This document shows, one piece after another, positions 1-10,260 of a DNA stretch of 64,000 nucleotides (the first letter of the stretch is position 1; each line of letters begins with the position of its first letter). The stretch comes from Sorghum bicolor (lineage: Eukaryota; Streptophyta; Magnoliopsida; Poales; Poaceae): the NCBI RefSeq assembly GCF_000003195.3, contig NC_012877.2, positions 18,035,344 to 18,099,343 on the forward strand, read 5' to 3'. The position numbers were made by a program, and so were the translations under genes. The notes beneath the pieces were generated by a model. That model searched no databases. It saw only the letters and a program-made list of their open reading frames with translations, and had not been told where the DNA came from.

Positions 1-11
1 CTAAAGTCTAT

Positions 12-248
12 GGCCTTGTTTACTTTCCCAAATATTTTGTAAAATGTTTTAGATTTACGTCACATCGAATCTTACGGCACATGCATGAAACATTTAATAT
101 AGATAAAAAAGATAATTAATTACACAGTTTGCATTCATTTGTGAGACAAATCTTTTGAGCCTAGTTAGCATATGATTGGACAATATTTATCAAATACAAA
201 CAAAAATATTACTGTTCAAATTTTGCAATTTTTTTAAGTAAACAAGGC
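12..248. mobile_element. MITE, family 1, copy 1
   Basis: Short AT-rich element with near-perfect inverted ends: GGCCTTGTTTACTT on the left and AAGTAAACAAGGC on the right. The inside carries the family hallmarks CACATCGAAT, TAATTACACAG and GAGCCTAGTTAG. Two more copies follow at 385-602 and 603-834, and a diverged one lies near 6722-6916. No coding capacity. I did not assign the superfamily. Confidence 0.75.
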
Positions 249-384
249 ATATGTTGAGACTGGCCATAGAGATACAAGTAGTATTTATGTGTATTTAAAT
301 TAAAAAATAACTTGTGTGAAACAAGAGGCTCTCCCGTTTGGCAGTCTACAGAGCATTCCTACTACCTGTCGGTGCCTCCTATCA

Positions 385-602
385 GGCCTTGTTTAGTCTA
401 AAAGAATTGACAATTTTTTTAATTTCTCATCACATCGAATTTTATGGTATATGTATAGAGTACTAAATATAGATAAAAAATAACTAATTACACAGTTTAC
501 TTATAATTTATAAGATAAATCTTTTAAGTCTAGTTAGTCTATAATTAGACAATATTTATTGTTGAACAAAAATGCTGACGTTTGCAAATTCTTTAGAACT
601 TA
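385..602. mobile_element. MITE, family 1, copy 2 (right end degraded)
   Basis: Begins GGCCTTGTTTAGTCT and has the same internal order as the copy at 12-248 (CACATCGAATTTTA, ACTAATTACACAG, AGTCTAGTTAG). The right inverted end is eroded to AGAACTTA and abuts the next copy directly. Confidence 0.65.
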
Positions 603-834
603 GGCCTTATTTAGTTCTGAAAACTTTTTGATTTTCGGAACTGTAGTACTTTCGTTTTTATTTGACAAACATTGTCTAATTATAGAGTAACTAGGCTTAA
701 AAGATAGATCTTGCAATTTATAGGTAAACTGTGTAATTAGTTTTTATTTACGTTTATATTTAACGTGTGCCGTAAGATTCGATGTGACAGAAAATCTTAA
801 AATATTTTTGGTTTTTAGGTAAACTAACAAGGCC
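603..834. mobile_element. MITE, family 1, copy 3 (opposite orientation)
   Basis: Ends GGCCTTATTTAGTT and AACTAACAAGGCC. The internal motifs read as the reverse complement of the first two copies (ATTCGATGTGACAG near the right end), so it is inverted relative to them. It is the third copy in 830 bases upstream of the gene at 2931. Confidence 0.75.
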
Positions 835-2600
835 TGAATTGCATTATTGCATACGAGTACCAGCATACTCCAACGTGGCTGTCGCGGCCGGCATCCAGGG
901 GTGCATGCTTGCACGGTACAGTACAGTACGAAAGATCTTTTAAAACTTTAACCAACCCGGTTGGCCGGGCCACTCGCCACGTCCACCGTCACTTTCACTG
1001 TATCACCCTGCCCAACTGGCCCCACACCCAAGACGATCGATCTCCCAAGTGGCCTACTACTTCGTAGTCCCTAGACCCCGCAGCTGGCAAAGACCCCACC
1101 TCGCCTCCGGCGCCACTGCGCCAGGCAGCGGTGACGTCAGACGCGATCGCGCAGCGCGATTCGGGCCGGGCGGGCGACCGGCCACGCGTCCCCGCCGGTG
1201 TCCCGCGTCCAAGTCCAATCGCACCAATTATGGCTCCTCCCGCGCTCCCATTCGTCCACGTACTACACGACCGTCACCCCCTCCCGACCTGCCGTCGCTT
1301 CACGTCCCCGCTGCAGCTGCACTACTAGCGGAGTCCCCGCTGTGCTTCGCGCACACGGTCACCTGCACACACAACGCACAACAACGCATGGTTGCCTCTA
1401 CTAGGCGTTGGAACTAGTAAGAGCGCTTTTCTTTTTTTTAGAATTTGTATATGAATTTTATAGGCATCCATTTATTTCATTCATAAAAAATAGTAGAAAA
1501 AAATATTTCCCACATAAATTCCAATGTGTGTGTGTGTGTGTGTCTATATATATATATATATATGACTAGCATTTGATAGTTTTTAGTAATCTTTGATATA
1601 TGATTAGATGATGAACTTGCGAAGAAGGATATAGAATTTGTTTAGATCAACTAAAGCTAATTATTAGTCGAGGCTAAAAATTACCCATCTAACTATTAGC
1701 TCGTGCATACTTGGATCATAGGCTAAAAGGGTACATATATCCCTATCAATGAATCATTAGACCTTCTTTTGTTATTTTGTTGTACTTGACTAATGAACTA
1801 ACAATTAGTTTAGAGCTTGGCTAAAAATTAGCCCACATGTTTGGATTGATTAGAGTTATTATTTTTTTAGCCATTAATTGTTAATCTATGGGAACTAAGC
1901 AGGTCGATACTATAGTGTCACATGCATCTTAGCATACATTTGGATCACTTGTCATGTTTAGTTCACCCAAAAACCAAAACCTTTTTAAGATTGCATGGTG
2001 GTGAGGAGTTGAAATCTAGTGACTTCTTTTGGGCCCACAGGTCGGTGAGGAGTGCCATCCGTAGATACCCAAGTGCCTGTGTGGGGCTAGTGGAATATTG
2101 GTGGCCGGGTCTTTTCCAGGGAGATAAAGCAGCGGTGGCGGGCCCACGGAGCTCCCTAGTACGAGTACGTGTTCCATCCTCCCCAGTCCCCACCATAAAG
2201 CGCTGCACACTGCGCGCGCTCCCATTTGTCCACTCCCCCATGATCTCGCCTGATTTCTCCCCTCTGTCCACCGTGCCTTCACCTCCCAAATCCCTGACCC
2301 CCCAGGGCACCGACACCTGGGCCAAGGCGCATTCTTGGTCCCACAAGTCAGCGATGGAGAACCTTTACGTACGCGTCCGCGAAGCCTAGGCTCCCTTGCA
2401 CTCCACGGGTGGGACAGCAGCGAGGACACGTCGCCGCCTCGCCTCGCCTCGCCGGGGACCTGCCCTACCTATCCTGGCGAGAGTGGGGTAGGTCATGTGG
2501 GTCCCGCGTGCCAGCGAGCGGGAGGACGCGAGGGGTTTTGATTTTTCTCGCGCTTGCGTGCCAGGGCAACCATTGGCGCGGCGCGCCCAATCGGGGCGCG
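835..2600. other. No gene seen: distal upstream region of the gene at 2931
   Basis: A GC-rich island at about 1050-1420 has only short overlapping frames in several phases, with no recognisable protein. An AT-rich stretch at about 1430-1920 contains scattered TTAGCTAA/TAACTATTAGC words that look like an eroded transposon, not assigned. GC content rises again from 2000. Nothing here is supported as a gene. Confidence 0.5.
1524..1562. repeat. (TG)n-(TA)n compound microsatellite
   Basis: About nine TG units followed after TC by about nine TA units, in non-coding AT-rich sequence. Likely length-polymorphic. Confidence 0.9.
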
Positions 2601-2606
2601 GCCTTT

Positions 2607-2736
2607 CACGTGCCTGCCGCTGCGGTGAGCCGCCACGTGGTGGCGCGCGGCCGGCCAATGATAGCTCGCCTCCGCCGCTCGACACGTACGTGGCCCGACG
2701 CGTGTCCCTCCGCCTCCCCCAGCGCGCGGTATTAAA
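2607..2736 (+). promoter_or_regulatory. Promoter of the gene at 2931: two G-boxes and a TATA-like box
   Basis: Two CACGTG G-boxes lie at 2607-2612 and 2634-2639, a CCAAT word (GGCCAATGATAG) follows near 2652, and ACGTACGTGG lies near 2685. TATTAAAA at 2729-2736 is a plausible TATA box about 195 bases before the start codon, which puts transcription start near 2760-2770. In plants, G-boxes are bound by bZIP and bHLH factors in light and ABA responses; a role here is inference. Confidence 0.55.
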
Positions 2737-2930
2737 AGCGCCGGGCCTCCTCCCGCACCCCGGTCGTCGTCGGCGTCCCGGTGGTGCTCGTATCTTATCT
2801 CTACTACCGCGGCCGTAGTGCCATCGTGCGAGCGCAGCGCGGAGAGAGTAGAAGGAAGCAAGTGTGTGTCCGTCTCATACCTACTGGGGTTGGCTGGTGT
2901 GGTGTTTGAGACGTGCGGTCGGGAGAGCGG

Positions 2931-3935
2931 ATGGAGAGGAAGGGAGGGTGCTGCCTCGCGCCGAGGTACGGCGCCGCCGGGCCTGCGGCCGCGCAGCAGC
3001 AGGCAGGCGCGGCGTGGCAGATGGGCAGGATCATGCTCAAGTTCCGCCCGATTGCACCTAAGCCGGCGGCCATGGCGCCCGTGCCGGCACCGACGCCGGT
3101 GGTGGCTGGGCCGTCCGTTGGTGCGGCCGGGAGAGGGAAGCGAAAAGCCGTGTGCGGTGCAGGCGGCGGGAGGAGGGGGCGGAAGCCCAAGAAGGCGGCT
3201 GCGGTGGTGACTGCAGCGCCTGCGCTTGCAGCGGCGGCGGCGCAGGATGCGGGCGACTGCAAGAAGGACTGCGAGAAGGAGAAGTCGTCGTCGTCGCGGT
3301 CCTCGTCCTCGTCGGGGATGACGTCCGTGGACTCGTCGCCGCCGCCGCCGCAGCACCACCTCCCGACGCTGCTGCCGCTCATGCCCGTGACGGCGGTGGA
3401 GGATAAGGGCCCCGCTGCTGGTGCTGCGACAGAGGAGCTTCCGGCGCCTGTGCCGTCTCAGGTGGCCGCGGCAGCCACGGGGTCGGCACGGCCGTTTGCT
3501 CCGCGGGCGTTGCGCCCAGGCTCCGCGGCTTGGGCGGCTTCGTTGGTGACGGTGGAGGAGGTGACCGCGACGTGGCGCGACGGCGAGGCGCCGCCGTCCT
3601 CCGCGGCGTGCGTCGCCGACGACGCCCCGGCGTTCGTGTCGGACCAGTGGGGCCGCGTCACGTGGAGGAACGCCGCGTTCGTCCGGGCTGTACCCGCGGA
3701 CGACGGCGGCGACGAGGTGGAGACGCAGACGCCCGTGGCGCTCAGCGGCGCGCTCCCGGCGTGGGGCACCTGCTCGGGATTCACGTGCCGCGTCCGCTGG
3801 CACTCGAGCCCCCGGCGCGTGGGTTCCACTTCCTCCGTGGTGGCGCCCTGCGATGTGTGGCGGCTGGACGCCGGCGGCAGCTACCTTTGGCGGCTGGACC
3901 TGCAGGCCGCTCTCACTCTCGGCGGCCGCCTGTGA
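2931..3935 (+). CDS. Plant-specific nuclear-type protein, DUF7950 family
   Basis: Single-exon gene of 334 residues. The ATG at 2931 is the first in this frame after an in-frame TGA at 2907-2909. Near the N-terminus (about residues 31-45) is MGRIMLKFRPIAPKP, a motif typical of a plant family known only as an uncharacterised domain (DUF7950, from memory). Residues about 67-92 are rich in Arg/Lys (GRGKRK, RRGRKPKKAA) and resemble a nuclear localisation signal. A Ser-rich linker follows. The C-terminal part (about 198-334) holds the conserved block with FVSDQWGRVTWRN, FTCRVRW and PCDVWRLDAGGSYLWRLD. There are no transmembrane segments or catalytic motifs. GC content is very high, as usual for grass single-exon genes. 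The molecular function is unknown; a nuclear role is inferred only from the basic patch. It is the only intact host gene I can support here. Confidence 0.88.
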   Translation: MERKGGCCLAPRYGAAGPAAAQQQAGAAWQMGRIMLKFRPIAPKPAAMAPVPAPTPVVAGPSVGAAGRGKRKAVCGAGGGRRGRKPKKAAAVVTAAPALAAAAAQDAGDCKKDCEKEKSSSSRSSSSSGMTSVDSSPPPPQHHLPTLLPLMPVTAVEDKGPAAGAATEELPAPVPSQVAAAATGSARPFAPRALRPGSAAWAASLVTVEEVTATWRDGEAPPSSAACVADDAPAFVSDQWGRVTWRNAAFVRAVPADDGGDEVETQTPVALSGALPAWGTCSGFTCRVRWHSSPRRVGSTSSVVAPCDVWRLDAGGSYLWRLDLQAALTLGGRL

Positions 3936-4304
3936 CTGTGAAAACCCGCCTGTGACTGTCAAGTTCTGAACCCCAGCAACGAATATGCTGTAGTACTCCT
4001 ACGTGCGGATTAGTAGTGTTTTATTCTGAGATTGGAAACCATATGCGTTCTTACTGACGTACGGTATGGTTTAATCGGCGTATTGCTATCCTGGTCGGGC
4101 TTAATTAAGGATGTTTGAAGCCAGATTGGGTATTACTAATTATGGATTAGTTTAGATCCCTTGGAATGGGAGTGAGTGACTTGCCAGGACTTAAGAAGAA
4201 ACCAAAGCATGTGACGAATGCTTCTGGATGTGCAGAGTTCAGTCTTCCTTCTTCAGCAGCACAGAATCTTGCTCTTCTCATTTGTTTTCCTTTTCTTCTC
4301 TTGA
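3936..4304 (+). other. 3' UTR and downstream flank of the DUF7950 gene
   Basis: AT content rises right after the stop codon. No canonical AATAAA was found, so the transcript end is not placed. No other feature is visible before the MITE at 4305. Confidence 0.5.
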
Positions 4305-4909
4305 GGGCACCCTTAACGTAAACTATAGTTTTTATTATGAATATTTATTATAATGTTACTTAAGTGTTTTAATGATGTGGTAAGATAGTTATTTAAGAGT
4401 AAAAAAATTATAGAAATTAGATTTTAGTTAGAAACCATATCTACGCGAAAATCGAGACATGAAGGGATGTGTTGGTAACATATGAATGTAGGGATGTGTT
4501 GGTAGCATATGAATGTGATTAGGTAAAACATTGTTACGTAGAAACTATTCATGAGAACCATTATTTTTATATGTACTGTCTATAAAAATTAATAGATATA
4601 GAAACTAAGATTCTGTTTGGTTGCTTTTAGTACAAAGTTTACAGTTTGTCACATCGAATATTTAGATATATACATGAAGTATTAAATATAGACTATTTAT
4701 GAAACTAAAAATACAGTTAGAGAGTAATTTGCGAGACGAATTTTTTGAGCCTAATTAGTCCATGATTGGACACTAATTGTTAAATAAGACGAAAATGCTA
4801 CAGTATATGTTAAACTTTAACACCGCCGACCAAACACCTCATAATATGTTATGTCTATACAAATTAATAGATATAGAAACTATATATGTTTTTAATATTG
4901 TGACTGCTC
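4305..4909. mobile_element. MITE, family 2, split by a second MITE
   Basis: Left end GGGCACCCTTAACGTAAACT and right end (reverse complement) GAGCAGTCACAATATTAAAA match the element at 17947-18283 in ends and body (TAGAAACCATATCTAC, CTATAAAAATTAATAGATAT). The copy is interrupted at about 4611-4840. The word of about 30 bases TGTCTATA(A/C)AAATTAATAGATATAGAAACT occurs on both sides of the insertion (about 4577-4606 and 4852-4881), much longer than a normal target duplication. Confidence 0.65.
4611..4840. mobile_element. MITE nested in family 2 element
   Basis: Inverted ends TTCTGTTTGGTTGC and GCCGACCAAACACCTC (reverse complement GAGGTGTTTGGTCGGC). The inside has CACATCGAATATTTAG and GAGCCTAATTAGTCC, so it is related to family 1 elements. 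Part of it is repeated in inverted orientation at 5360-5420 (see foldback). Confidence 0.6.
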
Positions 4910-5076
4910 TGATATATCTGATTTATCTTCTCAATGTTTGGACGGCCTTTGACTGATCTCAGAGGTTTATAATATCTCAATTATTTATATATTATTCATG
5001 CTGACACTATGACATTATCTATCTATACAAATCAAACAATCAACGAATATCTTCTTATTCTATGCTTAATTACTAA

Positions 5077-5282
5077 GGTCAGTCTCAATGCATGTTTTAT
5101 GAGAGTGTCATGCACATTAAATAGGGTGCCACATAAGCAAAATTGCTGACTTGGTAGGGTCATTAAATGAAGGAGTTTCATCAGATGAGAGAAGAGTTTC
5201 ATCCCCATGAAACTCATGTGCCTCGGTTACCTAGTTTATAGTCTTGGTAACTGTGCTATGAAACTATACATTGAGACTGGCC
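5077..5282. mobile_element. Tourist-like (PIF/Harbinger) MITE in the foldback loop
   Basis: Ends GGTCAGTCTCAATGCATG and CATTGAGACTGGCC, flanked by TAA at 5074-5076 and 5283-5285. A TAA duplication and this terminal sequence are typical of Tourist/Harbinger MITEs of grasses. 206 bases, non-coding. Confidence 0.85.
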
Positions 5283-5459
5283 TAAGAAGATATTCGTTGA
5301 TTGTTTGATTTATATTGATAGATGATGTCATAGTGTTAGCATGGATAATACTTCATGTATATGTCTAAACATTCGATGTGACGGACTGTAAACTTTACTG
5401 AGAGAGACCAAACAGGATCTTAGTTTCTATATCTATTAATTTTTATCCATGATTTAAAT

Positions 5460-6479
5460 AGCGCACAATTTTAACGCTATCGCGGCGCTATAGCGGCTAG
5501 GAATTGGTGACGCGATGATATCGTCCATTTCCGCGCTATTGGCGCTAAAGCGCACCTTAGCGTCGCTAAACGCATTTAGCCCCTTAGCGCCGCTAAATCC
5601 ACGCGATCAGTTCTTCACTGACTGGACCCAAAAACAGCAGCGACCCAACCGAATTTAGCCCATTTAGGGCCCATATACGGTGCCTTCCTATCTGCATGTT
5701 TACCCTAGAGCGCAGAACACTCTTTTCATCCTCTTCCTCTGCTTTGCGGTGGCCGGAAAAAGTAGACATTGACGGCTCGCCTGCTAGGCTACGACGGCGG
5801 TTGAGGCTACGGTTGCGGCAGAGGGACGGGACTTGGCAAGGCTTCGGCAGCGGGTTCTGCAGCGGCTAGGCTTCGACGGCGGCGGCGGCGGCTTCCCTAC
5901 CGGCTAGGTGGTACGTCTTCAAGTAACTCCCGTGCGCAACAATGTCAGAATCGGATGGCACTGCACCGGCGCAAACCCTAGGCAAGTTCTTGTTTCCCTG
6001 TTCTTGTTTTACAGTAATTAGTATTACTTTAGGAATCACCGAATCATTGAGTATTTGAGTGTTATTTGTTGCTTGAAGATCATTGAGATAATGAGATGCC
6101 ATGCCATGAACAGAATTAGTATTGCAGTATTGTTGATTTTTATTTAATTTGTTAATGCCATTCTGAATTAGTAATTTCTAATTTACTATTGCTGATTTTT
6201 TATTTAATTTGTTAATGCCATTCTGAATTAGTAATTTCTAATTTACTATTGATTATTTTTTGTTTAATTTGTTAATGCCATTATGAATTAGGTTTATCCA
6301 GCACTGCATCTACAGCCCACCAAATAATTGAAGTTGAAATTGTTGCTGAACCGACCCACGTATGGCAGATGGCAGCCGCTATAGCGGTGCTATAGCGCAG
6401 CTATAGAGTCCGCTAAAGCCTTTTTAGCGTTTTGAAGAGGCCCGCGCGAAATAAAATAGTCCGCGATAAAAAAACGTTG
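5460..6479 (+). mobile_element. hAT-like non-autonomous DNA transposon
   Basis: Flanked by ATTTAAAT at 5452-5459 and 6480-6487, an 8-base direct repeat as hAT elements make. Both subterminal regions are full of short GCGCTATAGC/TTAGCGCCGCTA words (5461-5600 and 6375-6470), the pattern of hAT subterminal repeats. An ATG at 5942 opens a short frame (MSESDGTAPAQTLG) that runs into a possible splice donor and could be the first exon of a lost transposase. About 1.0 kb, far too short for an autonomous copy. The terminal inverted repeat itself is weak, so the boundaries rest on the duplication. Confidence 0.55.
6129..6300. repeat. 60-bp tandem repeat, about 2.8 copies
   Basis: The unit (TTTAATTTGTTAATGCCATT plus about 40 bases) repeats at exactly 60-base spacing at about 6131, 6191 and 6251, inside the hAT-like element. 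The first two copies are nearly identical; the third is diverged. Confidence 0.9.
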
Positions 6480-6721
6480 ATTTAAATACAAAAAGTATAT
6501 ATGTTTTCATAGTCTAGAATAAAATGACAGCCATTTCATGGTTCCAGTTGCAATTTGGAGCCAACTCCAATCCTAACTGCTTCCTTCTCAGAAGCTACAA
6601 GAAAAACATAGATATGAAATGTTCTAGTTAGTCATCTTCATATATATAAAAACCATAGAGCTGCCTACAATAAATAATTAGAATAACATCAAATTCAATT
6701 TTCATTCATGTAAACACAAGT

Positions 6722-6916
6722 CAAAAAGCTAAAATTTTTAGATTTAGCTACTATAGTACTTTTATTTATATTTGACAATTATTGCCAACCATGGACAACT
6801 AGGCTCAAAAGATTCGTCTTGCAGGTTACAAATAATTTATGTAATTAGTTATTTTTATCTATATTTAATGCTCTAATGCATGTGTTCAAAGATTCGAGGT
6901 GATAGAGAATATTTTT
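6722..6916. mobile_element. Diverged MITE, family 1, inverted orientation
   Basis: Shares GACAATTATTGCCAACCATGG, AACTAGGCTCAAAAGATTCG and AGATTCGAGGTGATAG with the elements at 1-834 (reverse orientation). Terminal repeats are eroded, so the ends are approximate. Confidence 0.5.
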
Positions 6917-7584
6917 TTGCGACGAAAAAAGAATTATATTAGATAGCAGCTGGGTACGTGAATACGGTACAAGTGCTCTGGATTACACAAATATTTAGAA
7001 AAAAACATCTAAATTATACCCAAGCCGTGGATAGCTTCAGATCTTAAAACCAAACATGTACGATATTTTGCAGTATGAATGACTGCACAGGTAAACACTC
7101 GGCAAAAGACCTAAGAACAAATGCCCAACAAACGATGGCCAACATTTATGTAGGTGGAGTTGAGAAATTTCTTCTTTCTAGTAACTTTCGGAAGAGTGAG
7201 AAAGATTAATCTGAAATTTATTTTCCCTAGTCATTCATCGTGGCCAGATCTAACCACGATAAAACAGAGAAAAGACCAAAAACATTATTCCATGACAGCG
7301 ACACCATCTCCATCTTGATGTCGCTATCCAGAAATAAAGGTCCCTATGTCGTCAAATCGGTGAGGATGCCGATGTCGTAGTTATTTTCAGCATCTTTAAC
7401 AGAGCCGACATGGAAAAAACGGATCTACCCTACCATCTCACTATCTCTGTAGAAGAGGAGGAAAAAATAAATCTCCAAAATAAAAAAATAACATACAGAG
7501 CTCGATCTAGTAGAAAAACATATTAAAAACGATGAATCTCCACTCTCTTCGGCCTCCGATGATGGAGGCTAATTATAACTGAAG
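6917..7584. other. Unassigned stretch, possibly a LINE 3' end on the minus strand
   Basis: No protein recognised. Read on the minus strand, the left edge is TATAATTCTTTTTTCGTCGC followed by an A-run, which resembles the 3' end of grass LINEs. The sequence is cut at 7585 by the LTR element and resumes at 10266, where a GC-rich, GGT/GGC-repeated stretch continues to about 10590. Without the insertion the two halves form one locus. Confidence 0.3.
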
Positions 7585-7589
7585 GAGGG

Positions 7590-8004
7590 TGTCGGGGTAT
7601 AATCCCCTATACCTTTATGGGTCGATATGGGCCGCACCATCAGAGGTGGCTCGGCCCACAAGATGAAGACGTACGACGCACGATGCTGGTCGGCGTGTAC
7701 CGCAAGGCTACAAGATATTGTACTAAATAGAATATTTTGCTTGTAACTCTGTCCCTTCACAGTATATAAGGAGAGGCAGGGGTCCCCTAGAGGACAGGTC
7801 AACACGACTCAACTCCATACATTTCAATCCACAACAATACAATCAGACGCAGGACGTAGGTATTACGCCCACACGACGGCCGAACCTGGATAAAAACCTT
7901 GTCTGTGTCTTGCGTCACCATCAAGTTCATAGCTTGTGCGTCTGCTGATAAACTACTATCATGGATATACCCCAAGGTAGACTGCCGACTAGCTTTCGTC
8001 GACA
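7590..8004 (+). repeat. 5' LTR of E1
   Basis: 415 bp, TG...CA ends, TATA-like GTATATAAGG at 7762-7771. Matches 9843-10260 throughout with scattered transitions. Confidence 0.92.
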
Positions 8005-8005
8005 G

Positions 8006-8023
8006 TGGCGCGCCAGGTAGGGG
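8006..8023 (+). promoter_or_regulatory. Primer-binding site of E1
   Basis: TGGCGCGCCAGGTAGGGG starts one base after the LTR. The same 18 bases follow the 5' LTR of element A at 24255. Confidence 0.85.
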
Positions 8024-8878
8024 GTGTGCGCACAACTTCCTAGACGAACAAGATGGTCATCATTCCCGACTTCGCGGCCATGGCGGGCGGCTTCACGTTT
8101 ACCGTCAGCTTCAATAGCTTCACCGCCACGACCATGGAGGAGGCATAGATCCGATCTGTACCAATCACTTCTTCATCGACATCGGCCGCGACTCCAACCA
8201 CGCTGGCTACGACTCCGACTACTCTAGCAACATCTCCGACCACGCCGACAACGCGTCACCCGCTTCCCTGCTACAAAGGGAGGCAGAACGACGACACCGA
8301 TCTGCTCGGGCTATCGACCAAATTGTTTGGCCTACTTGCTCTGACCACCAGTCGTAATAATAATCGCCGCGAAGAACGGTGCTACGACAACCGCGACCAC
8401 CGTCATGACAAGTCGAAAAGCTCGTGGGCTATACAATTTTGTCACCTCCGACTAGGTTTTCGTCCAAAGATAAGTACACTTCTAATATTTTATTAATTTT
8501 TGGCATAATATTTTTTATTATCCTTTAAAATAACTTTTTGCTTAGTCGACTAGTTTTTTTCTCCTACACGAGTTTTCCAAAGCCGGCACTGTCTCCGACT
8601 CCTCCCTACACGTGCATGAGATCCGTTCTCTGCGTTTCGGGTGGTCGGCAGTAGCTCTCTAGTGAGGCTGGCAATCCTACGCGTGACTAGGTTCCGCACC
8701 TCATGCTGATTGTTGGCTATGGTACAAGCTCTAGGATGAATTAACTACTCTTGCTAATTTTATAACAAAAAATCTAAAACTTATCTCAGTGTTGTTTTTT
8801 ATCTAAGTTTATTTATACATCATGTACTACCTATTCTCTATATTTATTTTTCAGGAGTTTGGCCCAGTCAACAAGCTA

Positions 8879-9315
8879 CGCTCAAGGACTCGTCGACTAT
8901 TCACTATGCTGTGCTCGGGGACTGCTCCGACCACCGAGCACGTTTACGTTCCCAACCATGCTCGGGGACTTGTCGACTAGTCTCTACGCTATGCTCAAAG
9001 ACTGTGCCGACCACCGAGCATGTTTACGTTCCCAACCACGCTCAGGGACTCATCGACTATTCTCTACGCTGTGCTCGGGGACTGCTCCGACCACCGAGCA
9101 CGTTTACGTTTCCAACCACGCGGGGACTTGTCTACCAGTCTCTACGCCATGCTTGGGGACTGTGCCGACCACCGAGCAGGTTTACGTTCCCAACCATACT
9201 CGGGGACTGGTCGATCAGTCTCTATGCCGTGCTCGGGGACTGTGCTGACTACCGATCGTGCTCGGAGACTCATCAATCACTCCCTGCACTGTGCTCGGGA
9301 CTTGCTTCGATCACT
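8879..9315 (+). repeat. About 80-bp tandem array inside E1, five units
   Basis: GCTCGGGGACT-type unit starts lie at 8913, 8993, 9073, 9151 and 9231 (spacing 80, 80, 78, 80). Each unit also carries GACCACCGAGCACGTTTACG. Frames are open across the array in all three phases because of the periodicity; I do not regard them as genes. GCTCGGGGACTA also recurs singly up to the 3' LTR. Confidence 0.9.
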
Positions 9316-9842
9316 CTCCGACCGCAGCTTAGGAACTGCTTTTCTCAGTTACATATGAATTGGACTGGATAATTTTAATTTTTTTAGACCTTGCTACAAG
9401 GCTCATACTTCGCCTTCCAGCAAGCTCGGGGACTACATCGGTACGATGCATCTAGCGATGCATGTTAGTATCATAAATTTTAAGATGATTTTTTTAGACC
9501 CTGGCACCACGTGCCTACGTCACCTACTACCAGGCTCGGGGACTAAGTGGGCACACTTAACCTTATGGTAAATATGCTTATTTTTTTAGGTCTATACTTT
9601 TCATAAAAGTAAAGTGGGCACACTTAACCAGGAGAGAAATCTTTTTTGATTAAGAGTACCATGCATTCTTCGAACAACCTGCTTCTTCGATGTCGATGTT
9701 GATCAACTGTCTTTTAAGTTGGTTAAAATACCGTTGTAACTGTTTGGACGACTTTCCTGCTTATTGAAGACGTCAAGCCTCACTAGTCGAAGAAGCTCAA
9801 GACGGTGTGTTACATCACAATACATGGTGCTCGGGGACTACC

Positions 9843-10260
9843 TGTGGGGGAATAAACCCCTATACCCTCATGGGCCGATATGGGCCGCACCATTAGAGGT
9901 GGCTCGGCCCACAAGATGAAGACGTACGACGCACGATGCTGGTCGGCGTGCACCGCAAGGCTACAAGATATTGTACCAAATAGAATACTTTGCTTGTAAC
10001 TTTGTCCCTTCACAGTATATAAGGAGGGGCAGGGGTCCTCTAGAGGATAGGTCAACACGACTCAACTCAACACAATTCAATCCACAACAATACAATCAGA
10101 CACAGGATGTAGGTATTACGCCCACACGGCGGCCGAACCTGGATAAAAACCTTGTCTGTGTCTTGCGTCACCATCAAGGTCGTAGCTTGCGTACCTGTCT
10201 GCCGATAAACTACTACCGTGGGTATACCCAAGGTAGACTGCCGACTAGCTTTCGTCGACA
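9843..10260 (+). repeat. 3' LTR of E1
   Basis: 418 bp copy of 7590-8004, preceded by GCTCGGGGACTACC as the likely polypurine region and followed by the GAGGG duplication. Confidence 0.92.

Larger units (their letters stand above)
4578..5445. repeat. Imperfect foldback (large inverted repeat) spanning nested MITEs
   Basis: The sequence at 5283-5445 is the reverse complement of 4578-4681 joined to about 4990-5057; the 310 bases between those two left-arm parts are missing from the right arm, with a shared TATT at the join. The arms are clear at both ends: the outer end reads ATTAATAGATATAGAAACTA, the inner end CGAATATCTTCTTA. Without the Tourist-like insertion at 5077-5282 the loop would be only about 16 bases. 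Confidence 0.75.
7590..10260 (+). mobile_element. Non-autonomous LTR retrotransposon E1 (complete, TSD GAGGG)
   Basis: Two LTRs, 7590-8004 (415 bp) and 9843-10260 (418 bp), both starting TGT and ending GTCGACA, flanked by GAGGG at 7585-7589 and 10261-10265. The inside is only 1.84 kb and encodes no RT, integrase or protease. A primer-binding site follows the 5' LTR. A short degenerate gag-like start (ATG 8053, closed by TAG after about 30 codons) and an 80-bp tandem array fill the interior. The PBS is identical to that of the Tat-type element A, so a Tat element is the likely helper; that link is inference. The LTR TATA box is GTATATAAGG at 7762-7771. Confidence 0.92.

Noticed and set aside
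1049..1417. Short plus-strand frame in the upstream GC island
   Set aside because: Low-complexity Pro/Arg product, several overlapping frames, no motif or splice context.
2493..3962. Long minus-strand open frame (about 490 codons) opposite the DUF7950 gene
   Set aside because: Very GC-rich DNA keeps all frames open; the translation is Arg/His/Pro-rich without any domain, while the plus frame has conserved motifs.
4860..5450. Possible CRISPR-like or tandem array because words recur
   Set aside because: The recurrence is inverted, not direct with spacers; it is a foldback of nested MITEs in a plant genome.
8859..9372. Three overlapping open frames in E1 with repeated peptide units
   Set aside because: All three phases are open because of the 80-bp repeat; this reflects the array, not a gene.
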